A stretch of 64,000 nucleotides of DNA from Chitinophagaceae bacterium (GTDB lineage: Bacteria; Bacteroidota; Bacteroidia; Chitinophagales; Chitinophagaceae). The position numbers and the translations under genes are program-made. Below are positions 9,325 to 18,593 of the stretch, piece after piece; the first letter of the stretch is position 1; each line of letters starts with the position of its first letter. Where the stretch lies: the NCBI GenBank assembly GCA_947454235.1, contig CANGIY010000015.1, positions 1-64,000 on the forward strand. Reading direction: 5' to 3'. The notes under the pieces were generated by a model. It saw nothing but the letters and a program-made list of their open reading frames with translations, did no database searches and was not told where the DNA came from.

Positions 9325-10086
9325 TTACGATTTATGTTTGTCTAAAAATACTGATAGAATCTTGTTGAATTCAACAGGCACTTCCATCATTGGGGCATGT
9401 CCACACTTATCTATCCAGTTCAATTCAGAATTAGGTAATAATTTGTGGAACTCCTCTGCCACCATTGGAGGCGTAATAGTATCGTTCTTACCCCAGATAA
9501 GGCAAGCTGGTATTTTGATATCTTTTAGCTCTTCACCCAGATTGTTTTTAATAGCTGAACGCGCCATTGTAATAATTTTCAGCGCCTTCATTCTATTATT
9601 GACTATTTCATAAACTTCGTCAACCAGTTCGTCAGTAGCCACTTTCGGGTCAAAGAATGTCAGTTCTGTCTTTTTGCGGATATACTCTTTGTCTCCTCTT
9701 TTCGGATAGGTTTCACCCATACCGTTTTCAAACAATCCAGAACTACCTGTAAGTGTCAGCGTCCTTACTTTGCTCAAGTGCTTAAGCGTGTACACCAATG
9801 CAACATGGCCACCCAAGGAATTGCCTAAAAGGTGGAAGTTATTGAGTTTACGATGCTCTACGAATTTGGTAAAGAATTTAGCCAATCCAGCAACGGAAGT
9901 TTCAAGTATGTTCAGGTCAAACAATGGCAACAAAGGGATAATCACCTTGTGCGTATGCCTGAAATGCTCAACGAGATCTTTAAAGTTACTGAGTGCTCCA
10001 AATAAACCATGCAAAAGCACTAATGGTTCTCCCGTTCCTTCTTCGATGTAAGTGAATTTCCCTGACTGCTTGATTTCGTATTCCAT
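9325..10086 (-). CDS. alpha/beta hydrolase
   Basis: A 253-residue cytoplasmic hydrolase of the alpha/beta fold. The oxyanion HG motif is LLHGLFG, the nucleophile elbow is GNSLGG, the acid is probably the Asp in GKNDTITP, and the base is the His of CGHAPMMEVP. The substrate cannot be told. The frame stays open to 10146, but a TAnnTTTG box at 10133-10140 lies between that ATG and ATG 10086, so the inner start is preferred. It is the first gene of the operon with the CBS and DUF3109 genes. Confidence 0.88.
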   Translation of the reverse strand: MEYEIKQSGKFTYIEEGTGEPLVLLHGLFGALSNFKDLVEHFRHTHKVIIPLLPLFDLNILETSVAGLAKFFTKFVEHRKLNNFHLLGNSLGGHVALVYTLKHLSKVRTLTLTGSSGLFENGMGETYPKRGDKEYIRKKTELTFFDPKVATDELVDEVYEIVNNRMKALKIITMARSAIKNNLGEELKDIKIPACLIWGKNDTITPPMVAEEFHKLLPNSELNWIDKCGHAPMMEVPVEFNKILSVFLDKHKS

Positions 10087-10132
10087 TAATGAGTATCGTA
10101 GTTCGCTAAAATAGTGAATCGTTTCTAAACCA

Positions 10133-10140
10133 CAAAAGTA
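10133..10140 (-). promoter_or_regulatory. -7 box, hydrolase-CBS-DUF3109 operon
   Basis: TACTTTTG on the minus strand matches TAnnTTTG. It ends 46 nt before ATG 10086, longer than for most genes here, and rules out the upstream ATG at 10146. Confidence 0.5.
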
Positions 10141-10223
10141 GAACAAAGAAAACTTCCGCGAATTAAATATAAGTTAAACCATAATTTATTTATCCTGTGG
10201 CGGTGCTTAGGTGTAAACACATA

Positions 10224-10251
10224 AAAAAATCCCGCCGTGTGGCGGGATTTT
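10224..10251 (-). terminator. gldJ terminator
   Basis: The arms aatcccgcc (10228-10236) and ggcgggatt (10241-10249) with a 4-nt loop are followed on the minus strand by a run of T. It lies just after the gldJ stop codon. Confidence 0.85.
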
Positions 10252-10269
10252 CTCTATATCGAATATCGA

Positions 10270-11829
10270 CTATTTCCTGTGTGTTTTTGATGCACCGAAG
10301 CTGTTACCTGCTGGTTCATTGTTACCACTTGGGCTTCCAAGACGGTCAACAACGCAACGGAAACCAATAGTGTTGTAAGATGTACCACCATTTACGAACC
10401 TGCGTGTACCTGGAGATAACCAGTAAGCGCGATCGGCCCATGAACCACCTTTGTACACTTTAGAAGAATCGTTAACAAGCGTGTTTTCGCCAGTCAAATA
10501 TCTTCCGTAGATACCGCTTCCGCCACCATAGCTTGTGTCGCCATCTTTGTAATTATGCAATTTGCTAGTACGTACTTTATAGTGACCTTGTGCAGCTAAA
10601 TCAGCAGCAGTTACGTCAGCATAAGGAAGGTGACCAGTGCTATCTCTTTCTTCGTCAGTACCATCTTCCTGGCGAACTTTTTTCTTCCATTCGTTACCAC
10701 GGAACGGACGGAACTCATCACCATCTTCATGTGAAGCAGGGCGGTAAGTATCCATAACCCATTCGTTTACGTTACCTGCCATGTTGTACAAGCCCCAAGC
10801 GTTAGGTTGGTAGCTACGAACAGGAGCAGTTACGTCAGCGTTATCGTTCAATGCACCAGCAACACCCATTACGTCGCCTTTGCCACGCATGAAGTTACCC
10901 ATGATTTCACCTTGATACATATTGTGGATGTCGTAACGAGCTGTGTTACGCGGTCCCCAAGGCAATACGTTACGGTCAGTGAACACCTCCTCACCGCGAC
11001 GACGCTTCGTTTCAGGAGCAGGGTTGTTACCAACTGTACCAAGTGCAGCATATTCCCACTCAGCTTCTGTTGGAAGGCGATAATCAGGCATGAATACACC
11101 ATCTGATGGTTTGTAAGTTCTTGTACCTGCACCGTTCGGGTCAAGATCTTTCTTCAGGTTAGAACCCAAAGTACCTTGATATTGACCGTTAATATATGTC
11201 TCAGTAGTAAATACGTCTTCACCCGTTCCGTTCCAGTTTGGTTTCAATGCACCTTTCTGAATCAAGAGGAATTCGTTAATCCTATCTGTACGCCATTTAC
11301 AATAATCTGAAGCCTGATACCAGTTAACACCTACAACCGGATATTGGTCGTAAGCCGCATGCTTGAAATAATTTTTTACGTAGTTTTCGTTGTAACCCAT
11401 AGGAGACCTCCAAACAGTCTCATCAGGCCATGCACCGCTAACAATCTCAGGAAGATCGTTTCCGTATGCACGCTGTAACCAGTAAATGTACTCGCGATAA
11501 TCAACGTTTCTAATCTCAGTTTCATCCATATAGAACGAAGAAACTGAAACAGTACGCCTTACGTTATTGTTTTCAAGAGTAGGCATTTCATCGTCGTTAG
11601 CTCCCATTGTAAAACGACCACCCTGAACCAGCACCATGCCAATTGGCGTTTGCTGACCTTCGTAGTTGGTAACGTCGAAACCACCAAAACGTGGGTCGTT
11701 GTAAAACCAACCTGTAGTGGAAGAAATACCTTCACCCCTGCCTTTTTCTCTTGAAGTAGACTCGCAAGAAGACAAAGAAAGAGCTATTCCAATGCAAACC
11801 AAAGCAACTCCTGATAGTTTTTGTTTCAT
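10270..11829 (-). CDS. gldJ: gliding motility lipoprotein GldJ
   Basis: GldJ is an outer-membrane-associated lipoprotein needed for gliding and for stability of the GldK/GldN T9SS complex in Flavobacterium. The 519-residue protein has a lipoprotein signal ending at Cys22 (LSLSSC), the GldJ-type opening TTGWFYNDPRFGGFDV, and a formylglycine-generating-enzyme (SUMF1)-like domain filling most of the rest (MVLVQGGRFTMGANDDE, RLPTEAEWEYAA, NVNEWVMDTYRP, RGGSWADR-like KGGSWADRAYWLSP, TIGFRCV). It lies divergent from porU, the same gene company as in F. johnsoniae. Confidence 0.94.
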   Translation of the reverse strand: MKQKLSGVALVCIGIALSLSSCESTSREKGRGEGISSTTGWFYNDPRFGGFDVTNYEGQQTPIGMVLVQGGRFTMGANDDEMPTLENNNVRRTVSVSSFYMDETEIRNVDYREYIYWLQRAYGNDLPEIVSGAWPDETVWRSPMGYNENYVKNYFKHAAYDQYPVVGVNWYQASDYCKWRTDRINEFLLIQKGALKPNWNGTGEDVFTTETYINGQYQGTLGSNLKKDLDPNGAGTRTYKPSDGVFMPDYRLPTEAEWEYAALGTVGNNPAPETKRRRGEEVFTDRNVLPWGPRNTARYDIHNMYQGEIMGNFMRGKGDVMGVAGALNDNADVTAPVRSYQPNAWGLYNMAGNVNEWVMDTYRPASHEDGDEFRPFRGNEWKKKVRQEDGTDEERDSTGHLPYADVTAADLAAQGHYKVRTSKLHNYKDGDTSYGGGSGIYGRYLTGENTLVNDSSKVYKGGSWADRAYWLSPGTRRFVNGGTSYNTIGFRCVVDRLGSPSGNNEPAGNSFGASKTHRK

Positions 11830-11883
11830 AAGCTAACAAAGAAATTTTTTTGTTCCCAAATGATGAGAATTCAATTAAGGGAA

Positions 11884-11914
11884 CAATGTTAGTACATTCT
11901 TTCGAACTTTTCAA
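11884..11914 (-). promoter_or_regulatory. candidate gldJ promoter
   Basis: On the minus strand TTG (11912-11914), a 20-nt spacer and TAACATTG (11884-11891) fit the promoter with one mismatch in the -7 box. It would give a leader of about 50 nt. Confidence 0.4.
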
Positions 11915-12038
11915 CTTTTGTGTGGAAAAAATCTGAAAACAGTATTTTCAGATACTTTTTTGTGCCACAAAATAAGCTTATTTATTTTCCGTTATTAAAG
12001 CACTCTCATTCTTTATGTCAGGGTTGTGGAGTAATGTA

Positions 12039-12046
12039 TAACTTTG
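12039..12046 (+). promoter_or_regulatory. -7 box, porU
   Basis: TAACTTTG matches TAnnTTTG and ends 31 nt before the porU ATG. The -33 region is weak (TATG at 12014-12017, 21-nt spacer). Confidence 0.5.
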
Positions 12047-12077
12047 AATTGTTTTTCAATCAACATACCATCTATCA

Positions 12078-15000
12078 ATGTATTCTTTTAGGTTAAAATC
12101 TTGGCTGGGACGCACGTTGTTTTTTTGTATCACAATGGTGCCGTTTATAAGCTTTGGATATAATAAAGTAGTGAATGTAACAGATGCCACTGTTTCCGGT
12201 GGGTATTTTAGTTGTAAAATTCCGTTACAGTACTCAGCTAAGCCTACTATTAATATCAGTGCGCGTCAGTACACCAATATCGAAGTGTTACCAAAGGGTG
12301 CCGAGGTGCTTCCTGCCGATGATGTGAAAACATTTTTGATTGGGGAACGCAAAAACAGCTACCTGATTATAAGAGTACCTATCTATCTCCGGAAGCAAAC
12401 AGCTTTCCAAAAGCTTGAGTCATTCCAGCTTTCTTTTGAAGAATCAGAACCACTTAAAGTAGCCAACAAAAACACTGGATTCAATGATGTACCACAATCG
12501 GTATTGGCAAGTGGCACCTGGTATAAAATAGGAATTACCAAAACTGGATTTTATAAGCTCGATTTCAATTTCTTCAATTCCCTTGGTATCACAGCTTCAA
12601 GCATCGATCCTAAAAAAATTAGAATTTTCGGAAACGGAGGTGCAATGCTTTCAGAAAACAATCTTGTAAGTAGACCTGCTGATCTCAAAGAAAACGCAAT
12701 TTGGGTGAATGATGGCGGTGACAATACTTTCAATAATGGTGACTTTGCTGTATTCTATGGTGTTGGCACAACATCGTGGACAGCCGATACAGTAAATAAA
12801 AGGTTCAAACACACAACAAATCTTTATTCTGACACTGCTTTCTATTTTATTACAGTAGATAATGGTGACGGTTTGAGGATTGGAGGACAAGGCACACCAC
12901 CGACTGCAAACACAACCTCCTCAGGATTTGACTACAGAGATGTTCATGAACTTGAACTTGTGAACCCATACAAATATGGCAAGAGCTGGTTTGGAGAAAC
13001 AATGTCGTCACAAATAGGCACATCGTTAGGTGTAAGCTTTGATTTGGGTGATGTTGCAGGGCAGTCAACCATCATCACATCGTTTGCATACGAGCAGGGC
13101 AATTCAGGCAGCTCAATGGATATTTCAGTGAATGGTTCAAGTGCAGGTAGACTCAATTTTTGGAAAGTCACTGACCCGAACGGTCTTAATACATTGGTGG
13201 GGCATTCAGGTCTTAAGTACACTGGCGACTTGAACAGCCGTACCCTGAACATGCAATTTAGCTATACGCCAACGGCACCTTCGGCAGCGGTTACAGCTAA
13301 AGCCTATCTTGACTTTGTTGAAGTGAATGCAAGACGTCCATTAAATATGAATGGTGCTGGACAACTTTCGTTTCGTGACTTGCAAACTACAGGTGCCGGT
13401 AAAATCACTTCGTTTGCACTACAAGGAGCTAATTCCAATACCCAGGTTTGGGATATCACCGATGCTCAGGTGCCTGTGTTGATGAATGGTTCTTTAAGTG
13501 GTAACACCTATACTTTCGTTCAAAACACATCGACTGTGTGTGAGTTTGCAGCCACGAATCAATCAGATTTTTTGACACCGGTCGCTAAGGGCACCGTAAA
13601 CAATCAAAATCTACATGGTCAGGTTCAGCCTAATTTGATCATTGTTACGCACCCTGATTTTAAAGATGCCGCTGAAAGAGTTGCAAGATACCATGAAACC
13701 CACGATGGCATGAAAGTGGTAATTGCAACTACAACACAGGTGTATAACGAGTTCTCTTCCGGTGCGCAAGATGTGTCAGCGATTCGCGACTATGCGCGCA
13801 TGTTTTATAAAAGAGCTAAAGACAGTGCCGACGCCCCTGGCTACCTATTATTATACGGCTGCGGCTCTATAGACTATAAAAATCGGTTAGGCAACAATGC
13901 AAACTATGTTCCTACTTATGAAACTGCCAACGACTCTTCAAATCTTGATGGTTATCTAAGTGATGATATTTTTGGGTTTCTGGACGATTCGGAAAATATT
14001 GGCAACTTCGTAATTCCTAATATCGTAGATATAGGTGTAGGGCGTATTCCTGCGAGAAATGTAACTGATGCCAATGTTGCTGCTGATAAAATTATAAGAT
14101 ATGGCTCTTCTGCCAGCCTTGGTCCATGGCGTATTGCATCTATGGTGGTAGCTGAAGCTGAAGACGGCGCAGGCTTTCACTTATACGATGCTGAACGTGC
14201 AGAATCAACTTTCAACCGCGCAGCCAACAATTTGTATAATGTACAAAAGGTGTATGTTGATGCAATGCCATTAATCGTTACTCCGGGAGGTACCCGTTGC
14301 CCAACAGCAAACGCTGCTATCAACGATCAAATTTTTCAGGGCGTTTTCTTCGTGAACTATACAGGGCATGGCAACACTGAAGTTTGGGCTAATGAACGCA
14401 TTTTAACTCAAGACGATTTCAACTCGTGGAACAATATAAACACGATGCCGTTCATGGTTACTGCAACCTGCGACTTTGGTCAGTTCGATAACCCAACTGC
14501 TTCTGCTGCTGAATTAATGGTATTGCATGAGGGCGGTGGCGCAATTGGCATTGTAACTACTACCGGCGCAGTTTATGAATCGTTCAACATTCCTATGAAC
14601 CTCGATTTTCTGGAAGCTCAATTCACCAAGCGTGATGATGGAACCTGGCATGCATTTGGAGATGGTGTACGCATCAGCAAAAACTTCGCTTACGTGGCTA
14701 ACCCATCGATAGACGCTATTTCCAATTTCAGAAAATTCGTTTTATTGGGCGACCCTGCTTTGACCCCGGCATTCCCGGTTCATATTGTAAAAACCGACAG
14801 TATTCTTGATGGATTTACAGGTGAAAAAGCTGATACCATTAAAGCACTTGGAAAGTATACACTCAAAGGCAGTGTTACGGACGTGCACGGTGCCTTGTTG
14901 AGTGATTTCAACGGCTCGGTGTATATTTCAATATTTGATAAACCCAACCACTTCGTAATTACAACGGGCAGGGCAGTAGAAGCATACAACGTACAACTGA

Positions 15001-15851
15001 ACCCTATTTATAAAGGTGTTGTAAGTGTAAAAAATGGCAAGTTTGCCGTTACGTTTATTGCACCGAAAGATATTAACTACTACATGGGTAAAGGTAAAGT
15101 GAGCCTGTACGCCCATAATGGAAATGTAGACGGTGCAGGATCTGATTCTACTTTGAGTATAGGAGGCTATTCTGACAACCCGGTTTTGAATGATTCAAAA
15201 CCAATAGTACACCCTTACATCAACGACAGTATGTTCATTAATGGCGGCATCACCGGCAGTTCAACTACATTATTTGTGGCAATTCAATCGGTTACAGGTA
15301 TCAATGTTACAGGCTTCGGATTTGGACATAATTTAATGGCTATTCTGGATGGTAATACCGAACAACCATATATACTGAACAACTACTACCAAACAGCACC
15401 TAACACCTACCAATTGGGCTACGTTAATTTCCCTATTTCTGGTTTAGCCGATGGCAAACACAGTATTACAGTTCGGGCATTTGATGTGAACAATAACGAA
15501 GGGGAAGGCACAGTTGACTTTATTGTTGTTGATGGAAAGGTAATGGCCATTGAAAGTTTGGGTAACTATCCGAACCCATTCAGCAATACCACCAATTTTG
15601 TTTTCGAGCACAATCACCCGAACGAAAACATGAACATCAGCATCAATATTTTCAACGCAGCGGGCGAATCGGTTAAAATAATTGAAGAAAATTTGACGCC
15701 TACAGGTAGCCGCACAGCAGAAATTTCTTGGGATGGCACAAATGGGCATGGCGACAAATTGCCTTCTGGTGTATATTTATACCGCCTTCAAATAAAAACT
15801 GACTCAGGAATTCAGTCGACGGCATACCAAAAACTTGTAATTGTACGTTAA
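12078..15851 (+). CDS. porU: T9SS C-terminal signal peptidase PorU
   Basis: PorU is the gingipain-like (peptidase C25) sortase on the cell surface that removes the C-terminal sorting domain of T9SS cargo and attaches it to LPS or releases it. The 1257-residue protein has a signal peptide (to about residue 28), a beta-rich region, the C25 domain with the catalytic pair His764 (NYTGHGN) and Cys798 (TATCDFGQ), and a C-terminal FlgD-like/type A-like domain (YPNPFSNTTNF and following). porV follows 94 bp downstream, as in F. johnsoniae and P. gingivalis-like systems. Confidence 0.95.
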   Translation: MYSFRLKSWLGRTLFFCITMVPFISFGYNKVVNVTDATVSGGYFSCKIPLQYSAKPTINISARQYTNIEVLPKGAEVLPADDVKTFLIGERKNSYLIIRVPIYLRKQTAFQKLESFQLSFEESEPLKVANKNTGFNDVPQSVLASGTWYKIGITKTGFYKLDFNFFNSLGITASSIDPKKIRIFGNGGAMLSENNLVSRPADLKENAIWVNDGGDNTFNNGDFAVFYGVGTTSWTADTVNKRFKHTTNLYSDTAFYFITVDNGDGLRIGGQGTPPTANTTSSGFDYRDVHELELVNPYKYGKSWFGETMSSQIGTSLGVSFDLGDVAGQSTIITSFAYEQGNSGSSMDISVNGSSAGRLNFWKVTDPNGLNTLVGHSGLKYTGDLNSRTLNMQFSYTPTAPSAAVTAKAYLDFVEVNARRPLNMNGAGQLSFRDLQTTGAGKITSFALQGANSNTQVWDITDAQVPVLMNGSLSGNTYTFVQNTSTVCEFAATNQSDFLTPVAKGTVNNQNLHGQVQPNLIIVTHPDFKDAAERVARYHETHDGMKVVIATTTQVYNEFSSGAQDVSAIRDYARMFYKRAKDSADAPGYLLLYGCGSIDYKNRLGNNANYVPTYETANDSSNLDGYLSDDIFGFLDDSENIGNFVIPNIVDIGVGRIPARNVTDANVAADKIIRYGSSASLGPWRIASMVVAEAEDGAGFHLYDAERAESTFNRAANNLYNVQKVYVDAMPLIVTPGGTRCPTANAAINDQIFQGVFFVNYTGHGNTEVWANERILTQDDFNSWNNINTMPFMVTATCDFGQFDNPTASAAELMVLHEGGGAIGIVTTTGAVYESFNIPMNLDFLEAQFTKRDDGTWHAFGDGVRISKNFAYVANPSIDAISNFRKFVLLGDPALTPAFPVHIVKTDSILDGFTGEKADTIKALGKYTLKGSVTDVHGALLSDFNGSVYISIFDKPNHFVITTGRAVEAYNVQLNPIYKGVVSVKNGKFAVTFIAPKDINYYMGKGKVSLYAHNGNVDGAGSDSTLSIGGYSDNPVLNDSKPIVHPYINDSMFINGGITGSSTTLFVAIQSVTGINVTGFGFGHNLMAILDGNTEQPYILNNYYQTAPNTYQLGYVNFPISGLADGKHSITVRAFDVNNNEGEGTVDFIVVDGKVMAIESLGNYPNPFSNTTNFVFEHNHPNENMNISINIFNAAGESVKIIEENLTPTGSRTAEISWDGTNGHGDKLPSGVYLYRLQIKTDSGIQSTAYQKLVIVR

Positions 15852-15910
15852 ACATGGTAGAAGAATTTTCCGACAAAAGGCAAATTGTTTCCACAGTCGG
15901 CAAATTTGGA

Positions 15911-15918
15911 TATTTTTG
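15911..15918 (+). promoter_or_regulatory. -7 box, porV
   Basis: TATTTTTG matches TAnnTTTG and ends 27 nt before the porV ATG, so porV may have its own promoter as well as readthrough from porU. Confidence 0.5.
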
Positions 15919-15945
15919 CAAAACTTTATAAAATATAATATTTAA

Positions 15946-17154
15946 ATGACGAAGCACTTTTCAATAGCGGGTTTGTTCTTAACTACCTTATTGATGTCTA
16001 ACACCGGTTATACCCAAACTTCACTGGACGGAACTAAGAATTTTACGACCACAGCAGTACCATTTTTGAGAATTTCTCCTGACGCCCGTTCAGGCGCTAT
16101 GGGCGATGCAGGTATTGCAATTGATGGTGACGAAAATTCACAGTATTGGAATGTGGGCAAGATGCCATTCAACGAAAAAAAATACGGCATTGCAGCTACT
16201 TATACTCCGTGGTTGAAAGATTTGGTGCCTGATATCTTCCTTGCTTACATTTCAGGTTATGGAAAATTTGGCGAAGATGACAATCAAACCATCAGTGCAT
16301 CAATGAGGTACTTCTCTTTAGGTACCATCAACTATACTGATATTACCGGAGCACCAACGGGTACAGGTAGCCCACGTGAATATTCTTTCGATTTGGGCTA
16401 TGCAAGGAAACTTTCTGAAAACTTAGGTTTGGGCGTAACGGGTCGTTACATTCACTCAGCAATTGTTTCGAATGTATCGTACCAACCGGGCGTTGATTAC
16501 CATCCGGGTAATGCGGTAAGCGCTGACCTCGGTTTGTTTTACACCAAGACGAAGGAAATGGAAGATGCCAAAAACAGGAAACTGAATTTGGGTGTGGTGA
16601 TTAGCAACCTCGGCTCTAAAATATCTTACAACAACACAAGAAAAGACTTCATTCCGATGAACCTTGGCTTGGGTGCTGCTTATACAACCCAATTTGACGA
16701 GTACAATAAAATCACATTTGCACTCGACGTCAATAAACTTTTGGTGCCACCACAAGCTATTCTTACTGCTGACTCAAACGCTTCTATTATCACTGCGATG
16801 ACTAAATCGTTTCAGGGTGGTGACCAATTGAAAAAATTGGACATTTCACTGGGTGCAGAATTCTGGTATCAAAACCAATTTGCTGTAAGAGCAGGTTATT
16901 TCTACGAAGACAAATCAAACGGTGACAGACAGTATATCACCGCAGGTGTAGGTATTAAGTACAATACATTTGCTTTGAACTGTTCTTACATCATTCCTCA
17001 AGGTTCAGGCATTACACGTAACCCGCTTTCTAACACATTGCGTTTTACATTGTACTACAGCTTCGACAAATTTGAAACTCCTGCACCTGAAAGCACACCT
17101 AGTGGTGAGCCTGCACCAGCTCCGGCTCCTGCGCCACCTGCTGAAGGAAAATAA
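15946..17154 (+). CDS. porV: T9SS outer membrane shuttle protein PorV
   Basis: PorV (LptO) is a FadL-like outer-membrane beta-barrel that takes T9SS cargo from the translocon and brings it to PorU. The 402-residue protein has a signal peptide ending near ANTGYTQ, then the family signature FLRISPDARSGAMGDAGIAID near residues 40-60, and many alternating beta strands. The tail is a Pro/Ala repeat (PAPAPAPAPP), which is not part of the barrel. It is followed by a strong bidirectional terminator shared with aroE. Confidence 0.95.
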   Translation: MTKHFSIAGLFLTTLLMSNTGYTQTSLDGTKNFTTTAVPFLRISPDARSGAMGDAGIAIDGDENSQYWNVGKMPFNEKKYGIAATYTPWLKDLVPDIFLAYISGYGKFGEDDNQTISASMRYFSLGTINYTDITGAPTGTGSPREYSFDLGYARKLSENLGLGVTGRYIHSAIVSNVSYQPGVDYHPGNAVSADLGLFYTKTKEMEDAKNRKLNLGVVISNLGSKISYNNTRKDFIPMNLGLGAAYTTQFDEYNKITFALDVNKLLVPPQAILTADSNASIITAMTKSFQGGDQLKKLDISLGAEFWYQNQFAVRAGYFYEDKSNGDRQYITAGVGIKYNTFALNCSYIIPQGSGITRNPLSNTLRFTLYYSFDKFETPAPESTPSGEPAPAPAPAPPAEGK

Positions 17155-17172
17155 TTTTAAAACGATACGTTT

Positions 17173-17204
17173 AAAAAAAGCGAGGCCAAAAGCTTCGCTT
17201 TTTT
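17173..17204. terminator. bidirectional terminator porV/aroE
   Basis: A run of seven A, the stem gcgaggc (17180-17186) against gcttcgc (17192-17198) with one G-T pair, and a run of T give a hairpin that works on both strands between these convergent genes. It touches the aroE stop codon. Confidence 0.8.
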
Positions 17205-17937
17205 AGTGCCCTGAATTCCAGATATCCCAACCTGCTTCGGCTTGAGTGAACAACATTTCAAGGCCACTTTTAACGGCCGCGCCATGCTCTTCTCCCTGCT
17301 TTAAAAATTGTGTCTTTTGCGGGTTATACACCAAATCATACAACAAATGACGCTCTGTAATGAATTTGTAGGGAATCGGTGGCATTCCTTCGATATTGGG
17401 CGACATACCCAATGGAGTTGTATTGATGATAATTGTGTGCTGGAAAATAATCTCCGGGTCTAAAGAAGTGTATTTAATATCACCGTCTCCTCGCCTAACG
17501 ACGGTGAGGTAAGGAATAAATAGCTCATCGAGCACATGCTTAACTGCCTTTGCTGCACCACCGTTCCCGAGTATCAGTGCTTTGTCGTGGTGGGGTTTTA
17601 GTAATGGAATCAAACTCTCCCTGAACCCAATAATATCGGTATTGTAACCGTAGGTCTTACCGTCTTTGATTTTAATACAATTCACTGCACCCAGCTTCTC
17701 TGCTACTATATCAACTTCATCTAAAAAATTGATAATCGCGGTTTTGTGCGGAATAGTCACATTCAGTCCTTCCAGGGTCGGGAAACCTGTGAGCAGATTT
17801 GGGAAATCTTGAATAAACCGCAACTCAAACGGACGATAACGGGCATCGATACCCATACGTTTAAATTTTTCCCTGAAATAAAGCGGGGAAAATGAGTGTT
17901 CAAGCGGGTAACCAATCAGGCCAAATTCTCTTGTCAT
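17203..17937 (-). CDS. aroE: shikimate dehydrogenase
   Basis: AroE reduces 3-dehydroshikimate with NADPH in aromatic amino acid synthesis. The 244-residue protein is a little shorter than E. coli AroE, as in other Bacteroidota. It shows the substrate site SFSPLYF near residue 15, NVTIPHK near residue 59 (with the catalytic Lys), the nucleotide-binding glycine loop LGNGGAAKAV and NTTPLGM. Its ATG overlaps the stop codon of the upstream DUF1648 gene by 4 bases, so the two are co-translated. Confidence 0.95.
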   Translation of the reverse strand: MTREFGLIGYPLEHSFSPLYFREKFKRMGIDARYRPFELRFIQDFPNLLTGFPTLEGLNVTIPHKTAIINFLDEVDIVAEKLGAVNCIKIKDGKTYGYNTDIIGFRESLIPLLKPHHDKALILGNGGAAKAVKHVLDELFIPYLTVVRRGDGDIKYTSLDPEIIFQHTIIINTTPLGMSPNIEGMPPIPYKFITERHLLYDLVYNPQKTQFLKQGEEHGAAVKSGLEMLFTQAEAGWDIWNSGH

Positions 17938-18437
17938 AACGCAATAGGTTTAAATTTCCGTAACCGAACGATAAAGTAAGTGACCACTCCTAAAATAACT
18001 GCTACTGAAATGGGCAAAAACGCAGTGCCTATTCCATCAGTTTTTCCAATGGCGGTTGTGTATGATGTTACAGTAATCCACGCAAAAATGCCCATCACCA
18101 GTATTTTAAGCGTGCGAATAAACCACCCAATTGTTCGGTAGTAGGCTTCTTCTTTGGTTACTTGTACCTTTTTTGAAGTGTTCAGTGACTTTTTTAACCG
18201 TACAACAAAACTCATCTGTAGGTAAACGAATGAACCTATTACAGGCAAAATGAACGAAGAACCTTTATCGCTCCACGCATCAGGCTTACCCGCACCATCG
18301 AAGTGGGTAGGAATTTGTGCCGGCATTTTTGAATAAGACCAAATCAGGAATAGCCACATGAACGCAAAAAGCATAAAAGCGAACAATTCAGCAGCCTTTT
18401 CGGGTAACGTCGCAGCGGGGGCATCTGATTGACTCAT
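17934..18437 (-). CDS. DUF1648 membrane protein
   Basis: A 167-residue membrane protein with the DUF1648 motif (PAQIPTHFDGAGKPDAWSDK) between the first and second hydrophobic segments; about four membrane segments are visible. The family is often linked to SdpI-like immunity or regulation, but no function can be assigned here. The frame is open to 18518, but a perfect -7 box at 18458-18465 lies inside that extension, so ATG 18437 is preferred. It overlaps aroE by 4 bases. Confidence 0.85.
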   Translation of the reverse strand: MSQSDAPAATLPEKAAELFAFMLFAFMWLFLIWSYSKMPAQIPTHFDGAGKPDAWSDKGSSFILPVIGSFVYLQMSFVVRLKKSLNTSKKVQVTKEEAYYRTIGWFIRTLKILVMGIFAWITVTSYTTAIGKTDGIGTAFLPISVAVILGVVTYFIVRLRKFKPIAL

Positions 18438-18457
18438 AGCACTGTAAGTTTGTTCAA

Positions 18458-18465
18458 CAAATTTA
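18458..18465 (-). promoter_or_regulatory. -7 box, DUF1648-aroE operon
   Basis: TAAATTTG on the minus strand matches TAnnTTTG and ends 20 nt before ATG 18437. Confidence 0.6.
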
Positions 18466-18593
18466 AACAACCTATAATACACTTCTATCACCTTCTGGAA
18501 AATTATTCTTGTAATCATTCAGTTTTTGCCAAAACACCAATAGCAAGTCATAAACACTCAATACCCGTTTTTTGAATAACTTGCAATTGCAAA

